In this document: piece by piece, positions 10,343-21,224 of the stretch
How the letters are laid out: every line of letters begins with the position of its first letter
Numbering within the stretch: the stretch's first letter is position 1
Assembly: GCA_030760725.1 (NCBI GenBank)
Contig: JASWHV010000002.1
Location: 57,343,900-57,407,899 of the forward strand
Direction of reading: 5' to 3'
From: Neostapfia colusana
Taxonomy: Eukaryota; Streptophyta; Magnoliopsida; Poales; Poaceae
Length of the DNA: 64,000 nt
The notes under the pieces: model-generated
Databases searched by the model: none
What the model was told of the DNA's origin: nothing
What the model saw: the letters and a program-made list of their open reading frames with translations, nothing else
Position numbers and translations under genes: made by a program

Positions 10343-13300
10343 GTTTCACGTTTGAGGAAGGAGAACATTTGGATTATGGATTCAGGTTGCTCACGCCACA
10401 TAACCAGTAACAAAGAATGGTTCTCCTCTCTCTCTTTTGTGTCACGTGTAGAAAATGTTACTTTCGCCGATAACTCTTCTACTCCCATAATTGCTAAAGG
10501 TTCGATTAGAGTAAACAATCACTACACTTTGAAAGATGTGGCACCTGTTAAAAATTTGAAATACAACTTGCTTTCGGTTTCACAATTGCTAGATGAAAAT
10601 CTAGAGGTTAGCTTTGCTAAAAATTACTGCAAGGTTGTAGATTCAAAAGGTGAGCTTTTGTTTAACATGTCTAGGTTTGGAAGAGTTTTTAAAGCTGATT
10701 TTGATTTGTCAACTTCTAAGCATCGGTGTCTAGTTGCTAATGATACAAAGGATCTATATTTTTGGCATCGTAGACTTGGTTACATAGGCTTTGATCATCT
10801 CACTCGTGTTAGTGCTCTCGATCGCATACATGGGCTGCCGAAGCTTAAAAAGGACAATGATATTGTGTGCTCTTCTTGTAGACATGCTAAGTTTGTTGCA
10901 GGTTCACATGCTCCTCTCACAATGACCATGACAGCTGAACCGGGACAACTTTTACATCTTGACACAGTAGGTCCGACACGTGTTCAATCCTTCGGAGGTA
11001 AATGGTATGTGCTTGTGATTGTTGATGATTATTCCAGATATTCTTGGGTTTATTTTATAGCATCTAAGAATGAAGCTTTTAGTCATTTTAGAACTTTATT
11101 TCTTAGACTATCTATTGATCACCCAGGATCATTAAAAGCAATTAGAAGTGATAACGGAACTGAATTTAAAAACCAATCCTTTGATCACTTTTGTGCTGAA
11201 AATGGAATAGATCATCAATACTCTTCACCCTATGTACCACAACAAAATGGTGTCGTAGAAAGAAAGAACAGGACCTTAGTTGAGATGGCTAGGACTATAC
11301 TTGATGAATATCAAACTCCTAGGAAATTTTGGGCTGATGCAATTGCAACCGCTTGTTATGTCTCAAATTGTGTTTTCTTGCGTGCTAAGTTTGGAAAAAC
11401 CCCATATGAGCTCCGGTTTGGACATAGGCCTAGTGTTACACACTTTAGGGTCTTTGGTTGCAAATGCTTTGTTAAGAAACATGGTAATCTTGATAAATTT
11501 GAAGCTAGATCTGTTGATGGCATGTTTCTTGGTTATCCATCTCATACTAGAGGCTACCGTGTGCTTTTACTTGACACTAACAAAATTGTGGAGACTTGCG
11601 AGGTTTCTTTTGATGAAGATAGTCCAAGTACTAGCTCCAATATTGCAGGTCCGGATCCATATCCGCAGGGGGAGAGTATTTTTATTGAAGAAGATGAAGA
11701 AGTGGTGCTGCTGCCCGAAAACTTGGAAGTAAATAACGATCAAGCTGCTGATTTTGCACCACAACCAGCACCAACAGTCACTACTGCTGGTTCGGACCTT
11801 CCTCAATCAACAAGCTCTCCTAATCAAAGGTCCAAACATGAAGAAGAAGGTGCTTGTGAAGTGTCTACTCCCCTCCGAGTACTCAAAAGTCATCCTCCAC
11901 AACAAATCATTGGAAGCTTGCATGAACGAGTCACTCGGTCCAGGTTTTGCGATCCAAACTCTCATGCTCATTCTGCTTTTGTTGCTTCTTTTGAACCCAA
12001 GGATATATCACACGCACTCACTAATGAATCTTGGATTAATGCCATGCAAGAAGAGTTAGAAAATTTTGAAAGAAATAATGTTTGGAAACTTTTACCTCCA
12101 CCTCAAGGTCACACATTAATTGGAACTAAATGGGTATTTAAAAATAAGAAAAGTGAGGATGGAGTTGTGGTTAGAAATAAAGCTAGGTTGGTTGCTCAAG
12201 GTTTCACTCAAATTGAAGGTCTAGATTTTGATGAAACATTTGCTCCTGTTGCTACATTAGAAGCTATAAGAATTTTATTAGCATTTGCTGCATCTAAAGG
12301 TTTCAAGTTATATCAAATGGATGTTAAAAGTGCTTTTCTTAATGGCTACATAGAGGAGGAGGTTTATGTTAAGCAGCCACCGGGTTTTGAAAATCCAAAT
12401 TTTCCTAATCATGTTTACAAACTGTCCAAAGCCTTGTACGGTCTAAAACAAGGCCCTAGAGCATGGTATGATAGGTTAAAAACATTCTTACTTGAAAAGG
12501 GGTTTACCATGGGCAAGGTTGATAAAACTCTTTTTGTACTTAAGCATGGCAATGACTCATTATTCGTTCAAGTGTATGTGGATGATATTATCTTTTGTTG
12601 TGCTTCTCATGATCTCGTGTCCAAGTTTTCAGCTATGATGAGTTCAGAATTTGAGATGAGTATGATGGGAGAACTCACATACTTTTTGGGGCTGCAAATC
12701 AAGCAAACAAAAGAAGGAACTTTTGTGCATCAAACTAAGTATAAAAAGGACCTTCTTAAGCGCTTGAACATGGACAAATGCAAGCCTCTTCGGACACCAA
12801 TGGGAACAGCAACAACACTTGAACTTGACGAAGATGGTGACCCGGTCGATAAAAAAGAATACAGAAGTATGATTGGATCACTTTTGTATCTCACGGCGTC
12901 AAGACCGGACATACAATTCAGCGTATGTCTTTGTGCATGTTTTCAAGCTTCTCCACGTGCTTCACATCGCCAAGCCATCAAAAGGATTCTCAGGTACCTA
13001 CATGGAACTCAAGAATTTGGCATTTTTCTTCCTTCTTCCTCAACCGTTTCTTTGAAAGCTTTTTCAGATGCTGATTTTGGGGGTTGTAGGATTGATAGGA
13101 AAAGTACTTCGGGTGCTTGTCATTTTCTTGGTAATTCACTTGTTGCTTGGTCCTCTAGAAAACAAAGTTCAGTTGCACAATCTACGGCCGAATCTGAATA
13201 TGTAGCTGCGGCTAGCGCTTGCTCACAAATTCTTTGGATTGTTCAAACACTTAAGGACTATGGGGTTGATTTAGATAGTGTTCCACTGTTTTGTGATAAA

Positions 13301-13527
13301 CTAGTGCAATTTGTATTGCTAAAAACCCCATGAAACATTCTAGAACTAAGCACATTGACATTAGGTATCACTTTCTTCGTGATAATGTTGAAAAAGGAAA
13401 CATTGTGCTTCACCATGTCGATACCGAACAACAATTGGTTGATATTTTTACAAAACCTTTGGATTTCACTCGTTTTTGTTTCATTCATAGTGAAATAGGG
13501 GTTATGCATCCTCATGGCTTAAATTGA
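10343..13527 (+). pseudogene. pol: Sire-A pol: protease, integrase, RT, RNase H (one frameshift)
   Basis: The frame is the same as gag and begins right after the shared TAG, so Pol would need readthrough or internal initiation. Domains in order: protease (DSGCSRH near 10380), pre-integrase zinc region (WHRRLGYIG; the second His of the HxxxH pair is Tyr here but His in Sire-B), integrase core (HLDTVGP, IRSDNGTEF, VVERKNRTL), a long acidic linker, RT (QMDVKSAFLNG, LYGLKQGP, VYVDDIIF) and RNase H (FSDADFGG, STAESEYVAAAS). A single-base loss near 13300 shifts the frame after FCDK; the last 60 residues (TKHIDIRYHFLRD, DIFTKPLD) continue in another frame to TGA at 13525-13527. Apart from that shift the pol is open. 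Confidence 0.9.
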
Positions 13528-14512
13528 GGGGGAGTTTTTGAAACTTTGAAAGTCTATGTGTGAATCTGAAACTAAAATAATATGAGCATAGTATTTCATA
13601 CATATATGACTTTGTGATTACTTTTACAGGCTGAAAGTTCATACTACATTACTCATGTTATACATTTTGTAGTTTTTGCCATGACTAGTAATTGGAATAA
13701 TTACTTACACTAAATCTGGTCATGATCGAACTTTCTTGCTGTTTTGAACTTGTTGCGTGCTTACAAGTGCTTTTAATCATAAAAAATTAATCAAGTGATC
13801 AGCTCACATGTTGAGTTTTCAAATAAAAAATTAAGAAAAGATCAAGAGAATATGAATGCATCGCACTTCTTCTTTTGAGATTGCTTATCATTGCACTAAG
13901 ATATGAACTTGGAAGGAATTGTGTATGACTAAAACCATGTCCTTAAGCTTCTGATTGTCAAATGACATAGGCTTGGCTTGGTTGGTTAGAATAAGGCTGA
14001 TGCGGCATATAATCTCTTGCAAATATCATATAATCAACTTTGTGCCTTAAATGATTATGAATAATAAAAATGCAGCAACAAGTGTCATGTTTTCAGATTT
14101 TGAAATAGTTGAGTAAGGGAGATCATGACTTGCTTAAACTGAAAAATACATTTGATCTCTAGCATGGCTTACACTACTTTATGTATCTCATTGATGTGAT
14201 AGTGTAAGTAACCTGATAGTATGACTTTGATGAACTTTGTTTTGTATGTATATGTTATAATATGCTCATAACATTTAAAAATTTCTCTTTTGAACCTTGC
14301 TGAAGACATTGTCAAAGGGGGAGAAATATGTATAAGGAGAGATTTTTTTTACACTTTGCATATGTTATACACTTTCTTCCTTCTCTGATTTTAAAAAATG
14401 GGGAGAAATTAATAAAGGGGGAGAAATGAGTTTTCAAAGCTTTTCAAAACTTTTCATAAGCCAATGTTCGGATTTTAATTGGTGTTGCCAATGCATTCAT
14501 CAAGGGGGAGAT
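13528..14512 (+). other. Sire-A post-pol noncoding tract with four polypurine tracts
   Basis: No supported gene lies here. It is AT-rich and holds repeated purine runs: GAGGGGGAG overlapping the pol stop (13526-13534), AAAGGGGGAG at 14314-14323 and 14414-14423, and the true PPT next to the LTR at 14502-14512. The same set and spacing recur in Sire-B. Multiple PPT-like tracts are a described Sirevirus feature. Confidence 0.75.
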
Positions 14513-16110
14513 TGTGAGACCTATGTGTGCTAAATACATTGGCAATTAGGATAAAAGTTAGCATTAACATTCAAAGTTTTGAATATTGCCAAAACATTCT
14601 TCTGTGGCAAGGTCCGACAAGTTCTTTGTTAGGTCCGCCAAGTGTTGGCAAGGTCCGACGCAAGGTCCGGAGAGCTCCTGCAAGGTCCGGAGAGCTTATG
14701 TGAGGTCCGGAGCTTGTTTTTAGGGAGCTCCCGTGAAGTTCAACTCGTAGAACTGCAGCGTCTTGTTTTTGCTTTTAACTCGCAACGTTTCAAACTTGCT
14801 TTATGGGAAGGTTTGCTTAGTATTAGTTTGCTAAGTTTTTGGTGTGTTTTGGTGGTTATGGCTGTTATCATTTGATATGGTTTGCAACATGCTTATGTGA
14901 CGTGCTCATGTAAGGTGTTGTGGTTTTCGAACTAACGTGAGTCAAGTCGAGGACTTGTGCTCGGAAGAATTGGTTTTTTATTCATGTGCAGGTGTTGCTT
15001 TAGTTCAAGATATGGCTGGTGACGGGATCCTTGGACTAGTCTCAAGGAGGAGATGAGGTTCCAACAACCAAGTTCGGGAGGAGCTGTGGTTGAGTTGATC
15101 GGGAGGTCGCGCAGCATGTTTGGATCAAGTGCAGTGCATATGAAGGTTGCGTGTACGTCGTTGGAAGGTGTTTGCACGTGTGCAAGGAGTGCATGGACGT
15201 GGAAACATTGTTCCAAGGCGTGATGAAGAGAAGTGGACGTAAAGAATTGGTCGGAAAGGTCCAACCGGCTGGATTACGTACTCAGGCTGAGGCTGAGTCG
15301 GATATGGCTCAAATATGGAAGATTTGAGTTGGTTACGATAGGATTTCGTGCTAGGCACGAAGTTGAGTTGTTTTAGGAATGTTTAGGACGTTCCTAAGAT
15401 GTTTGGAAGTCTCACGTTTGCTTCTATCTGCGAATAGGAGAGTCCTGAGCAGTTATGGTAAGTTAGGATACGAGTCCAATTAGGAGTAGGAGTCCTAGAT
15501 TGGATTGATTAGCCTGAGGGCTGGCTATAAAAGCAAGGGAGGCCAGAGCTCTCGTGGGGAGAGAACTTTGGTCTGTTCCTCCTGTGTTTCTATTGAATAA
15601 AGTTCATAGTTTCGAGGAGCTTTTGTGCCTTGTTCGTCCGATTTGTTTTTCGTCAAGTATTTCTCGCCGAGTTTCTGGACAGACCAACGTTGCTTTGGTG
15701 TTTCGTTCATAACTTGAGTTTTACAGATCCGATTGACGTGATTCTTTTTGGATTGTCTTCACAACTCAATTATATATCATCTGTGAAATTTTCACGAGCT
15801 TCAGATCTGTAGTTTTTGAGATACACGAGTTTCTTTGCAGCGTTGCTGATCTGTTTTATATCGGGTAGAAATCGTATCTCAAGTTTTACTTCGTGTTTTC
15901 AAGTTATTCTTGTTGCATTAGATCCGTGACTTGATTATCTACCTCTCTACTTGGTTTGTCACGGTTGAACACGTTTGAAAACACTTGCACACATGGTTTC
16001 TTTAACCGATTGATTTTTTGCTGAGGGGTTTTTGTTGTTTCCGCTGCGAAAAGTTTTAATCTACCATTCACACCCCTCTGGTAGCTTTTCACGTGCTCTT
16101 CGATCCTACA
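14513..16110 (+). repeat. 3' LTR of Sire-A
   Basis: It starts TGTGAGACC straight after AAGGGGGAGAT and ends CCTACA before the TTTTG duplication. Length is 1598 bp against 1622 for the 5' copy; the shortfall is mostly one deleted block of about 26 bp near 15870 (the sequence between GGGTAGAA and ATCGTATCTC). TATA box at 15526-15533. Confidence 0.92.
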
Positions 16111-16115
16111 TTTTG
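16111..16115. other. Target-site duplication of Sire-A, right copy
   Basis: TTTTG matches 6393-6397. On the minus strand, joining the two flanks gives ELRNHEQNYLTHCLDLA, a continuous RNase H reading of Gyp-D. Confidence 0.92.
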
Positions 16116-17416
16116 CTCATGGTTCCTGAGCTGCCATGATCCATACGCGACCACCCTTCAGTCTTGCATCAGCACACATCCGAGCCCAATGCCGGATGCA
16201 TCGCAGTACACATCGAACGATTTTGTTGTGTCTGGCTGCGCCAAAACTGGTGCTGATGTTAAGTGCTTCACTAATGTCTTGAATGCTGCTTCACATGCTG
16301 GACTCCAAACATATTTGGTAGCTTTATTCAGCAGCTCGGTAATAGGCTTGGCAATTTTTGAGAAGTTCGTAATGAACCTCCGATAATATCCCACGAGTCA
16401 GAGGAAACTCCGTACCTCGTAAACAGTTCCTGGGGACTTCCAATTCAGCACTTGTGTGATCTTACTCGGGTCCACAAAAATGCCCTCCGCTGAGATAATA
16501 TGCCTGAGAAATGGCACTTGCAATATCCAGAACGCGCACTTGCTGAATTTCGCGTATAGTTTGTGATCCCGCAGCCGTTGCAAGACTATACGCAGATGCT
16601 TCGCGTGTTCTTCCTCTGACTTAGAATATACCAATATATCGTCGATGAAGACCATGACAAACTTGTCCAGCTCCGGCATGAATACCGAGTTCATCAAGTA
16701 AATGAAGTGATATGGAGCGTTGGTGAGGCCGAAGGACATGACCAGGTACTCATAAAGTCCGTACCTTGTCGAGAAAGCCATCATTGGGATATCCTCAGCC
16801 CGTATCTTAATCTGATGGTACCCGGATCTTAAGTCCATTTTGGAGAACATCTTTGCTTCGACCAACTGATCAAACAACATGTCGATCCATGGCAACTCGT
16901 GCTTGTTCTTGATGGTTACAGCGTTTAGTGGACGATAGTCCACGCAAACCATAACGTCTCATCCTTCTTCTTAACAAATAATGCCGAACAGCCCCATGGC
17001 GAGGAGCTTGGCCTAATAAAACCCTTCTCCAGCAGGTCCATTAACTGCGTCTTCAGTTCTGCCAATTCCTTTGGTGCCATATTGTACGGCCTTCGGGATA
17101 TTGGCATAGTTCCCGGTGCAAGTCCAATCTTGAACTCCACCTCTCGGTCGGGCGGCATACCCGGTAAATCATCCGGGAACATGTCAGGGAACTCACGGAC
17201 TACTGGAATGTCTTCCAATCCGACGGTGGTGGATCAATATACACTTGGAAGTTTTATTTCTGGACTGTCCAGAAATAATGAATGTGACTCGTGCATTTCT
17301 GAGTGTAGATGCACGACTCGGAGGACGGTGTCTAAAACAGCACCGTGGCGGGTTAACCATGACATTCCTATGATGACATCGACCTTCTGTCCCTCTAAAG
17401 CTAAGAGAGACGTAGG
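16116..17416 (-). pseudogene. pol: Gyp-D pol, part 2: end of protease, RT, start of RNase H (broken)
   Basis: On the minus strand from 17416 the protease end reads KVDVIIGMSWLTRHG. Then comes the RT: LPGMPPDREVEF, RPSSSPWG, YRPLNAVTIKNK, FSKMDLRSGYHQIKI, and the catalytic FIDDILVYSK box, which is intact. The RNase H start VYCDASGIGLGCVLMQD follows before the Sire-A cut. Frameshifts near 16925-16950 and a stop near 16395-16398 break it. Motifs are of the Tekay-like chromovirus type and closely resemble Gyp-E and, more distantly, Tek-1. Upstream it is cut by Inv-F at 17417. Confidence 0.88.
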
Positions 17417-17421
17417 GTATA
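17417..17421. other. Target-site duplication of Inv-F, left copy
   Basis: GTATA precedes TGATATGGACATC. The same five bases, in the same orientation, follow CCACATCA at 21225-21229. Confidence 0.85.
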
Positions 17422-18259
17422 TGATATGGACATCACTCCTGCAGATATACATACCACTCACATGGTATTCATGCAAGGTCCAATTATTAGAGCTCGAGCA
17501 CGAAAATTGAATTTAGAGGTGAGCTCGTTCCTGAACAATTCTTTATATGTGAATTTTGAGAGTATGTTGCTACCTAATGGATTAATTATGATTAGGAACC
17601 ATGGAGAGGACATGGAGATACATGGAGAAGGGTTTGTAGGCGTGGAGGGCCAGAAAATACACCAACAAGAAGTTAGAGACCGAGCCCAACTCAAACTCGA
17701 GTCCAACTCAGGCCTAGGAACAGTCCACCTTAAAATGGATGCACAGGAGGCATACGGACTCCGTTTTTGACGTTCTACATATGCACGGAAAGCTGAGAGG
17801 ATAAACTTTCCAATGGAACTGGCCCCACGTCATAATTAACTTGAAGTCGACAGGAAACTTCGAAACAATATAAAGTTTAGAGTTTGTCACGACCCCAGCA
17901 CCCCCCTGGTCGTCCTCCACCTCCTTTATACCCCCTAGACACCGTCACAAACAGCTGGGTTTTGCTTAGTTACAATCTGTCATTGAACAGTTCGCCGATC
18001 ATCGGTTGTGAGACCCCAAATTCGTGATCAATTCAGTTTTGATTGCAACTTCTCTATTCTTGCTTGTGTTCTTGGTTGAGCTTGCACGGATAAGCCTTCG
18101 TGGCGAGGTCATTCGTGTGACACGGGTGATAACCAACGGAGCAGTGGTGTAGTGATTGCGGGGTTTCGTTCGTTCGGAGCCTTGGATCATCAACGTCGAG
18201 ATCTCCACCCAATCAAGTTTACCCTACCTCTCGGAAGATCGGGACTCATCCTCCTATCG
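17422..18259 (+). repeat. Inv-F left LTR (plus orientation)
   Basis: It starts TGATATGGACATCACTCC and ends CCTCCTATCG just before the PBS; the other copy ends CCTCCTATCA, so the terminal A has become G here. It is 838 bp against 918 bp for the right copy. The difference is one block of about 80 bp present near 20685-20765 and absent near 17890. A 115-codon frame at 17426-17770 (GPIIRARARKLNLEV) looks like the tail of a chromovirus pol reading into its LTR. A TATA-like TATAAAG lies at 17869-17875. Confidence 0.85.
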
Positions 18260-18261
18260 AT

Positions 18262-18271
18262 TGGTATCAGA
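18262..18271 (+). other. Primer binding site of Inv-F (partly decayed)
   Basis: TGGTATCAGA begins two bases after the LTR end. The next bases are TTTCC where GC(C) is usual, so only ten positions match the initiator tRNA-Met site. It shows that the plus-strand LTR is the 5' LTR. Confidence 0.8.
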
Positions 18272-19346
18272 TTTCCAGGTTCACTGTGAGGTATACTCGT
18301 GTGCTCTTTAGATTTATTTTGTTTCAGTCCTATCATCCACAAAAAGCCACAAAAAAAATTTAGTTTCCCTAACCTACAAACCCCGCTCAACCTTTTGCAC
18401 AATTTAGTTTCGGAGTCCGTAGTTCTGAGTTCTTGTCCTAGGTTGAGTCTGGTTGCTGGTTTAGATTTGTTTTGGTTCAGTTTTGTTTCTTCCATCCGCT
18501 GCCATCCACAAAAAAAATTCCATCCACCGATTCGTTTCTGTTGCAGTTTCCACCACCATCAAAACCTGATTCGGGGTATCCTCCTTAAAACGGGCATAAC
18601 TTTTTGCTCGTAACTCCGATTGAGGCGCATTTTTTTCCCAGAAAGGTGTCGAAAAAGTCCACATACAGTGTTTTCAAAAAAAAATTACAAAAAAATTAAG
18701 AAGGCCCTCGTTTCGAACTCCGAAGTTTCAGCACCAGTTTTTCCAATCGCTCCTGAATTTGTGCCGATCTCATCTTTCATCGGTTTGAGCTAATACTTGG
18801 TGTTGTTTCTATTTTTGTGCCCTTGGTTGAGAAAAAAATATCAAACAAATAAAGAGAAAGAAAAAGATTTTTATTTCTACTAGTGCTTCAAGACAAAAAC
18901 AGGAGGCTAAGGGGTTTTCTAGTTGTGCTATTTCTGTGTGAGTGCTGGATACTTGCTGATATTATCCTTGTTGTTCATCATCATTCATCCTTGCCCTTGC
19001 TTGTTGCCACAACTGTTCTAATACATTCTTAGGCCAGCAACTAGGTGAAATTCTTTGGACACTTATTCAGCATTGCTATCTGTTACTAACTTATGTGCCA
19101 CATACATATACTGCATTTGAGCCTTCCAAGCTCCACCTTCTCTCGAGTAGAACAGGTAACCTTTGCAATCACACCCACTCTCTGCTTGCTTCACACCGGT
19201 CACCGTTGGCCAGCTGCAGTGCTGGTAAGAAACTTGTAAGAGCGGGGTAAGACGCATCTTACTGATCGATTTTCCACCCACTTCGGAGAGCGTAGTAATA
19301 GAGTTCTTAATGATCTTTTTGTCTTCGTTTCCGTTTTGTACTAGCA
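18272..19346 (+). other. Inv-F leader, no gene seen
   Basis: About 1.1 kb of AT-rich untranslated leader between PBS and gag. Short open frames on both strands (for example 18299-18613) show no recognisable domain. Confidence 0.6.
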
Positions 19347-20306
19347 ATGACAGGAAAGAAGCCTATGGATAAGACCTCTGGTTCTACACCTCTGGATGAT
19401 GATGAGTGTGTGTCCCATATGGAACTAAAGGACATGATGAGGGCAATGACCGAAGTTTTCAACAATTACCAGACCACTACAACAGCTACCTTTCAGAGGC
19501 TCCATACAAGTGTTGCTGGTCTGACCACACGATTGGACGAGATGGAGACTCGTCTTCCCCAACAAGCTACACCCTCTATCATCCTTGATGGTGATGCACA
19601 TGCTCACTACGATATAGAGGATGACTTCAATAACGATGAGGTTGATGCACAGCAGCGCCGTCGCCCTCGACGAAATCGTCAAGGTATGGGAGGTAGACCT
19701 CTTCCTCGTGCTGCTGAACAAGATAATGATCCTTATGCTAAGATTAAGTTTTCTATTCCAACATTTTATGGATCTTATGATGCTGAGACTTACTTGGATT
19801 GGGAGACGACTTATTCTTTTTCTCCTGCTCAAATTGTACAATTTCAATGGGACTCATAGGAAGCAACACAATTTTCTTGCCCTTATGCATGAGAGTATCA
19901 TCTTGTTCCTGAGCGACATAGAGTTAGACAAGCCACTAGTGAGTTTAAAGTTTTTGCTATAATTTGGTGGAATGAACTTGTCAATACACGTAATGCACCA
20001 CAGACATGGGCTGCGTTAAAAGAAGAGATGCGCGCTAGGTTTGTTTCTCCTTCATATAGACGTGATCTTCTTAAGAAATTGCAACGCTTTGATCAGGGTG
20101 ACATGACTGTCCAAGAGTACTACCAAGAGTTGCAGAAAGGTATGCTTCGTTGTGGGGTAGTTGAGGATCAGGAAGACCAAATTGTAAGGTTTTATGTGGG
20201 TTTGCGGCGTGAGATCCAGGACATAGTTGACTACAAGGAATATCATTCTACTCAATGTTTATTTCAACTTGCTATGTTAGCAGAAAAAGAAGTGCAGGGT
20301 CGCGAT
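19347..20306 (+). pseudogene. gag: Inv-F partial gag, Ty3/gypsy type
   Basis: ATG at 19347 opens MTGKKPMDKTSG. A short heptad-like region (MMRAMTEVFNNYQTT) is followed by an acidic and then Arg-rich linker, then the retrotransposon Gag core: KIKFSIPTFYGSYDAETYLDWE, WWNELVN, APQTWAALKEEMRARFVSP and VQEYYQELQKGMLRCG. It ends in AEKEVQGRD. The first and last open blocks share a frame, but a stop at 19857-19859 and compensating shifts near 19860-20030 break the middle. The reading ends at 20306, exactly where the inverted LTR starts, so the zinc knuckle and all of pol are missing. The core resembles chromovirus Gag of the CRM or Reina type. Confidence 0.82.
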
Positions 20307-21224
20307 TGATAGGAGGATGAGTCCCGATCTTCCCAGAGGTAGGGTAAACTTGATTGGGTGGAGATCTCGACGTTGATGATCCAAGGCTCCGAACGAACGA
20401 AACCCCACAATCACTACACCACTGCTCCGTTGGTTATCACCCGTGTCACACAAATGACCTCGCCACGAAGGCTTATCCGTGCAAGTGCAACCAAGAACAC
20501 AAGCAAGAACAGAGAAGTTGCAATCAAAACTGAATTGATCACGAATTTGGGGTGTCACAACCGATGATCGGCGAACTGTTCAATGACAGATTGTAACTAA
20601 GCAAAACCCAGCTGTTTGTGACGGCGGCTAGGGGGTATAAAGGAGGTGGAGGACGACCAGGGAGGTGCTGGGGTCGTGACCTAACCCTAAGACACGTACA
20701 TAATGGACTTGGACTCGATACAAGGCCCAATGGCCCAACTAGGTGATGCAACACCCTGACAGACTCTAAACTTTATATTGTTTCGAAGTGTCCCGTCGAC
20801 TCTGAGTGAATTTTGACGTGGGGCCAGTTCCATTGGAAAGTTTATCCTCTCATCTTTCCGTGCATATGTAGAACGTCAAAAACAGAGTCCGTATGCCTCC
20901 TGTGAATCCATTTTAAGGTGGACTGTTCCTGGGCCTGAGTTGGACTCGAGTTTGAGTTGGGCTCGGTCTCTAACTTCTTGTTGGTGTATTTTCTGGCCCT
21001 CCACGCCTCCAAACCCCTCTCCATGTATCTCCATGTCCTCTCCATGGTTCCTAATCATAATTAACCCATTAGGTAGCAACATACTGTCAAAATTCACATA
21101 TAAAGAATTGTTCAGGAACGAGCTCACCTCTAAATTCAATTTTCGTGCTCGAGCACTAGTAATTGGACCTTGCATGTCTACCATGTGAGTGTTGTGTATA
21201 TCTGCAGGAGTGATGTCCACATCA
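20307..21224 (-). repeat. Inv-F right LTR (minus orientation)
   Basis: Read on the minus strand it starts TGATGTGGACATC and ends CCTCCTATCA at 20307. It matches the left LTR along its whole length: the 69-residue frame at 20358-20567 differs from the one at 17999-18208 at five residues. The LTR 3' end abuts partial gag, with no PPT between them, so this copy was not placed by normal plus-strand synthesis. The pol-tail frame appears here on the minus strand at 20876-21220. Confidence 0.85.

Larger units (their letters stand above)
6398..16110 (+). mobile_element. Sire-A: Ty1/copia Sirevirus, nearly full length, inserted in Gyp-D RNase H
   Basis: The order is 5' LTR (6398-8019), PBS, gag, pol (protease, integrase, RT, RNase H), a 985-bp noncoding tract, PPT and 3' LTR (14513-16110), bounded by TTTTG duplications. 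The order integrase then RT is the Ty1/copia order. Long coiled-coil gag, repeated GGTCCG motifs in the LTR and several polypurine tracts near the 3' end are Sirevirus traits. The two LTRs differ by roughly 3% over the first 250 bases by eye, and the 3' copy lacks a block of about 26 bp near 15870. Point lesions in gag and one frameshift in pol make it non-autonomous now. Sire-B is a second copy of the same family. Confidence 0.93.
17422..21224. mobile_element. Inv-F: gypsy-derived element with LTRs in inverted orientation
   Basis: The element is 3803 bp. It consists of an LTR on the plus strand (17422-18259), PBS, a leader of about 1.1 kb, a partial gag on the plus strand (19347-20306), and then a second LTR of the same family on the minus strand (20307-21224). 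Both outer ends are therefore the same LTR end (TGATATGG on the left, TGATGTGG read inward from the right). It is flanked by GTATA duplications and splits the Gyp-D protease. Removing it and one GTATA joins the minus-strand Gyp-D sequence to ...GTATACCCTACG, reading VYPTSLLALEGQ. Gag type and the pol-tail reading inside the LTR suggest a CRM-like chromovirus; that clade call is tentative. No pol interior is present. Confidence 0.85.

Noticed and set aside
17422..21224. Inv-F as a DNA transposon with long terminal inverted repeats (Mutator-like)
   Set aside because: The arm is followed by a PBS and a retroviral Gag frame, the ends are TG...CA, the duplication is 5 bp rather than 9, and there is no transposase.
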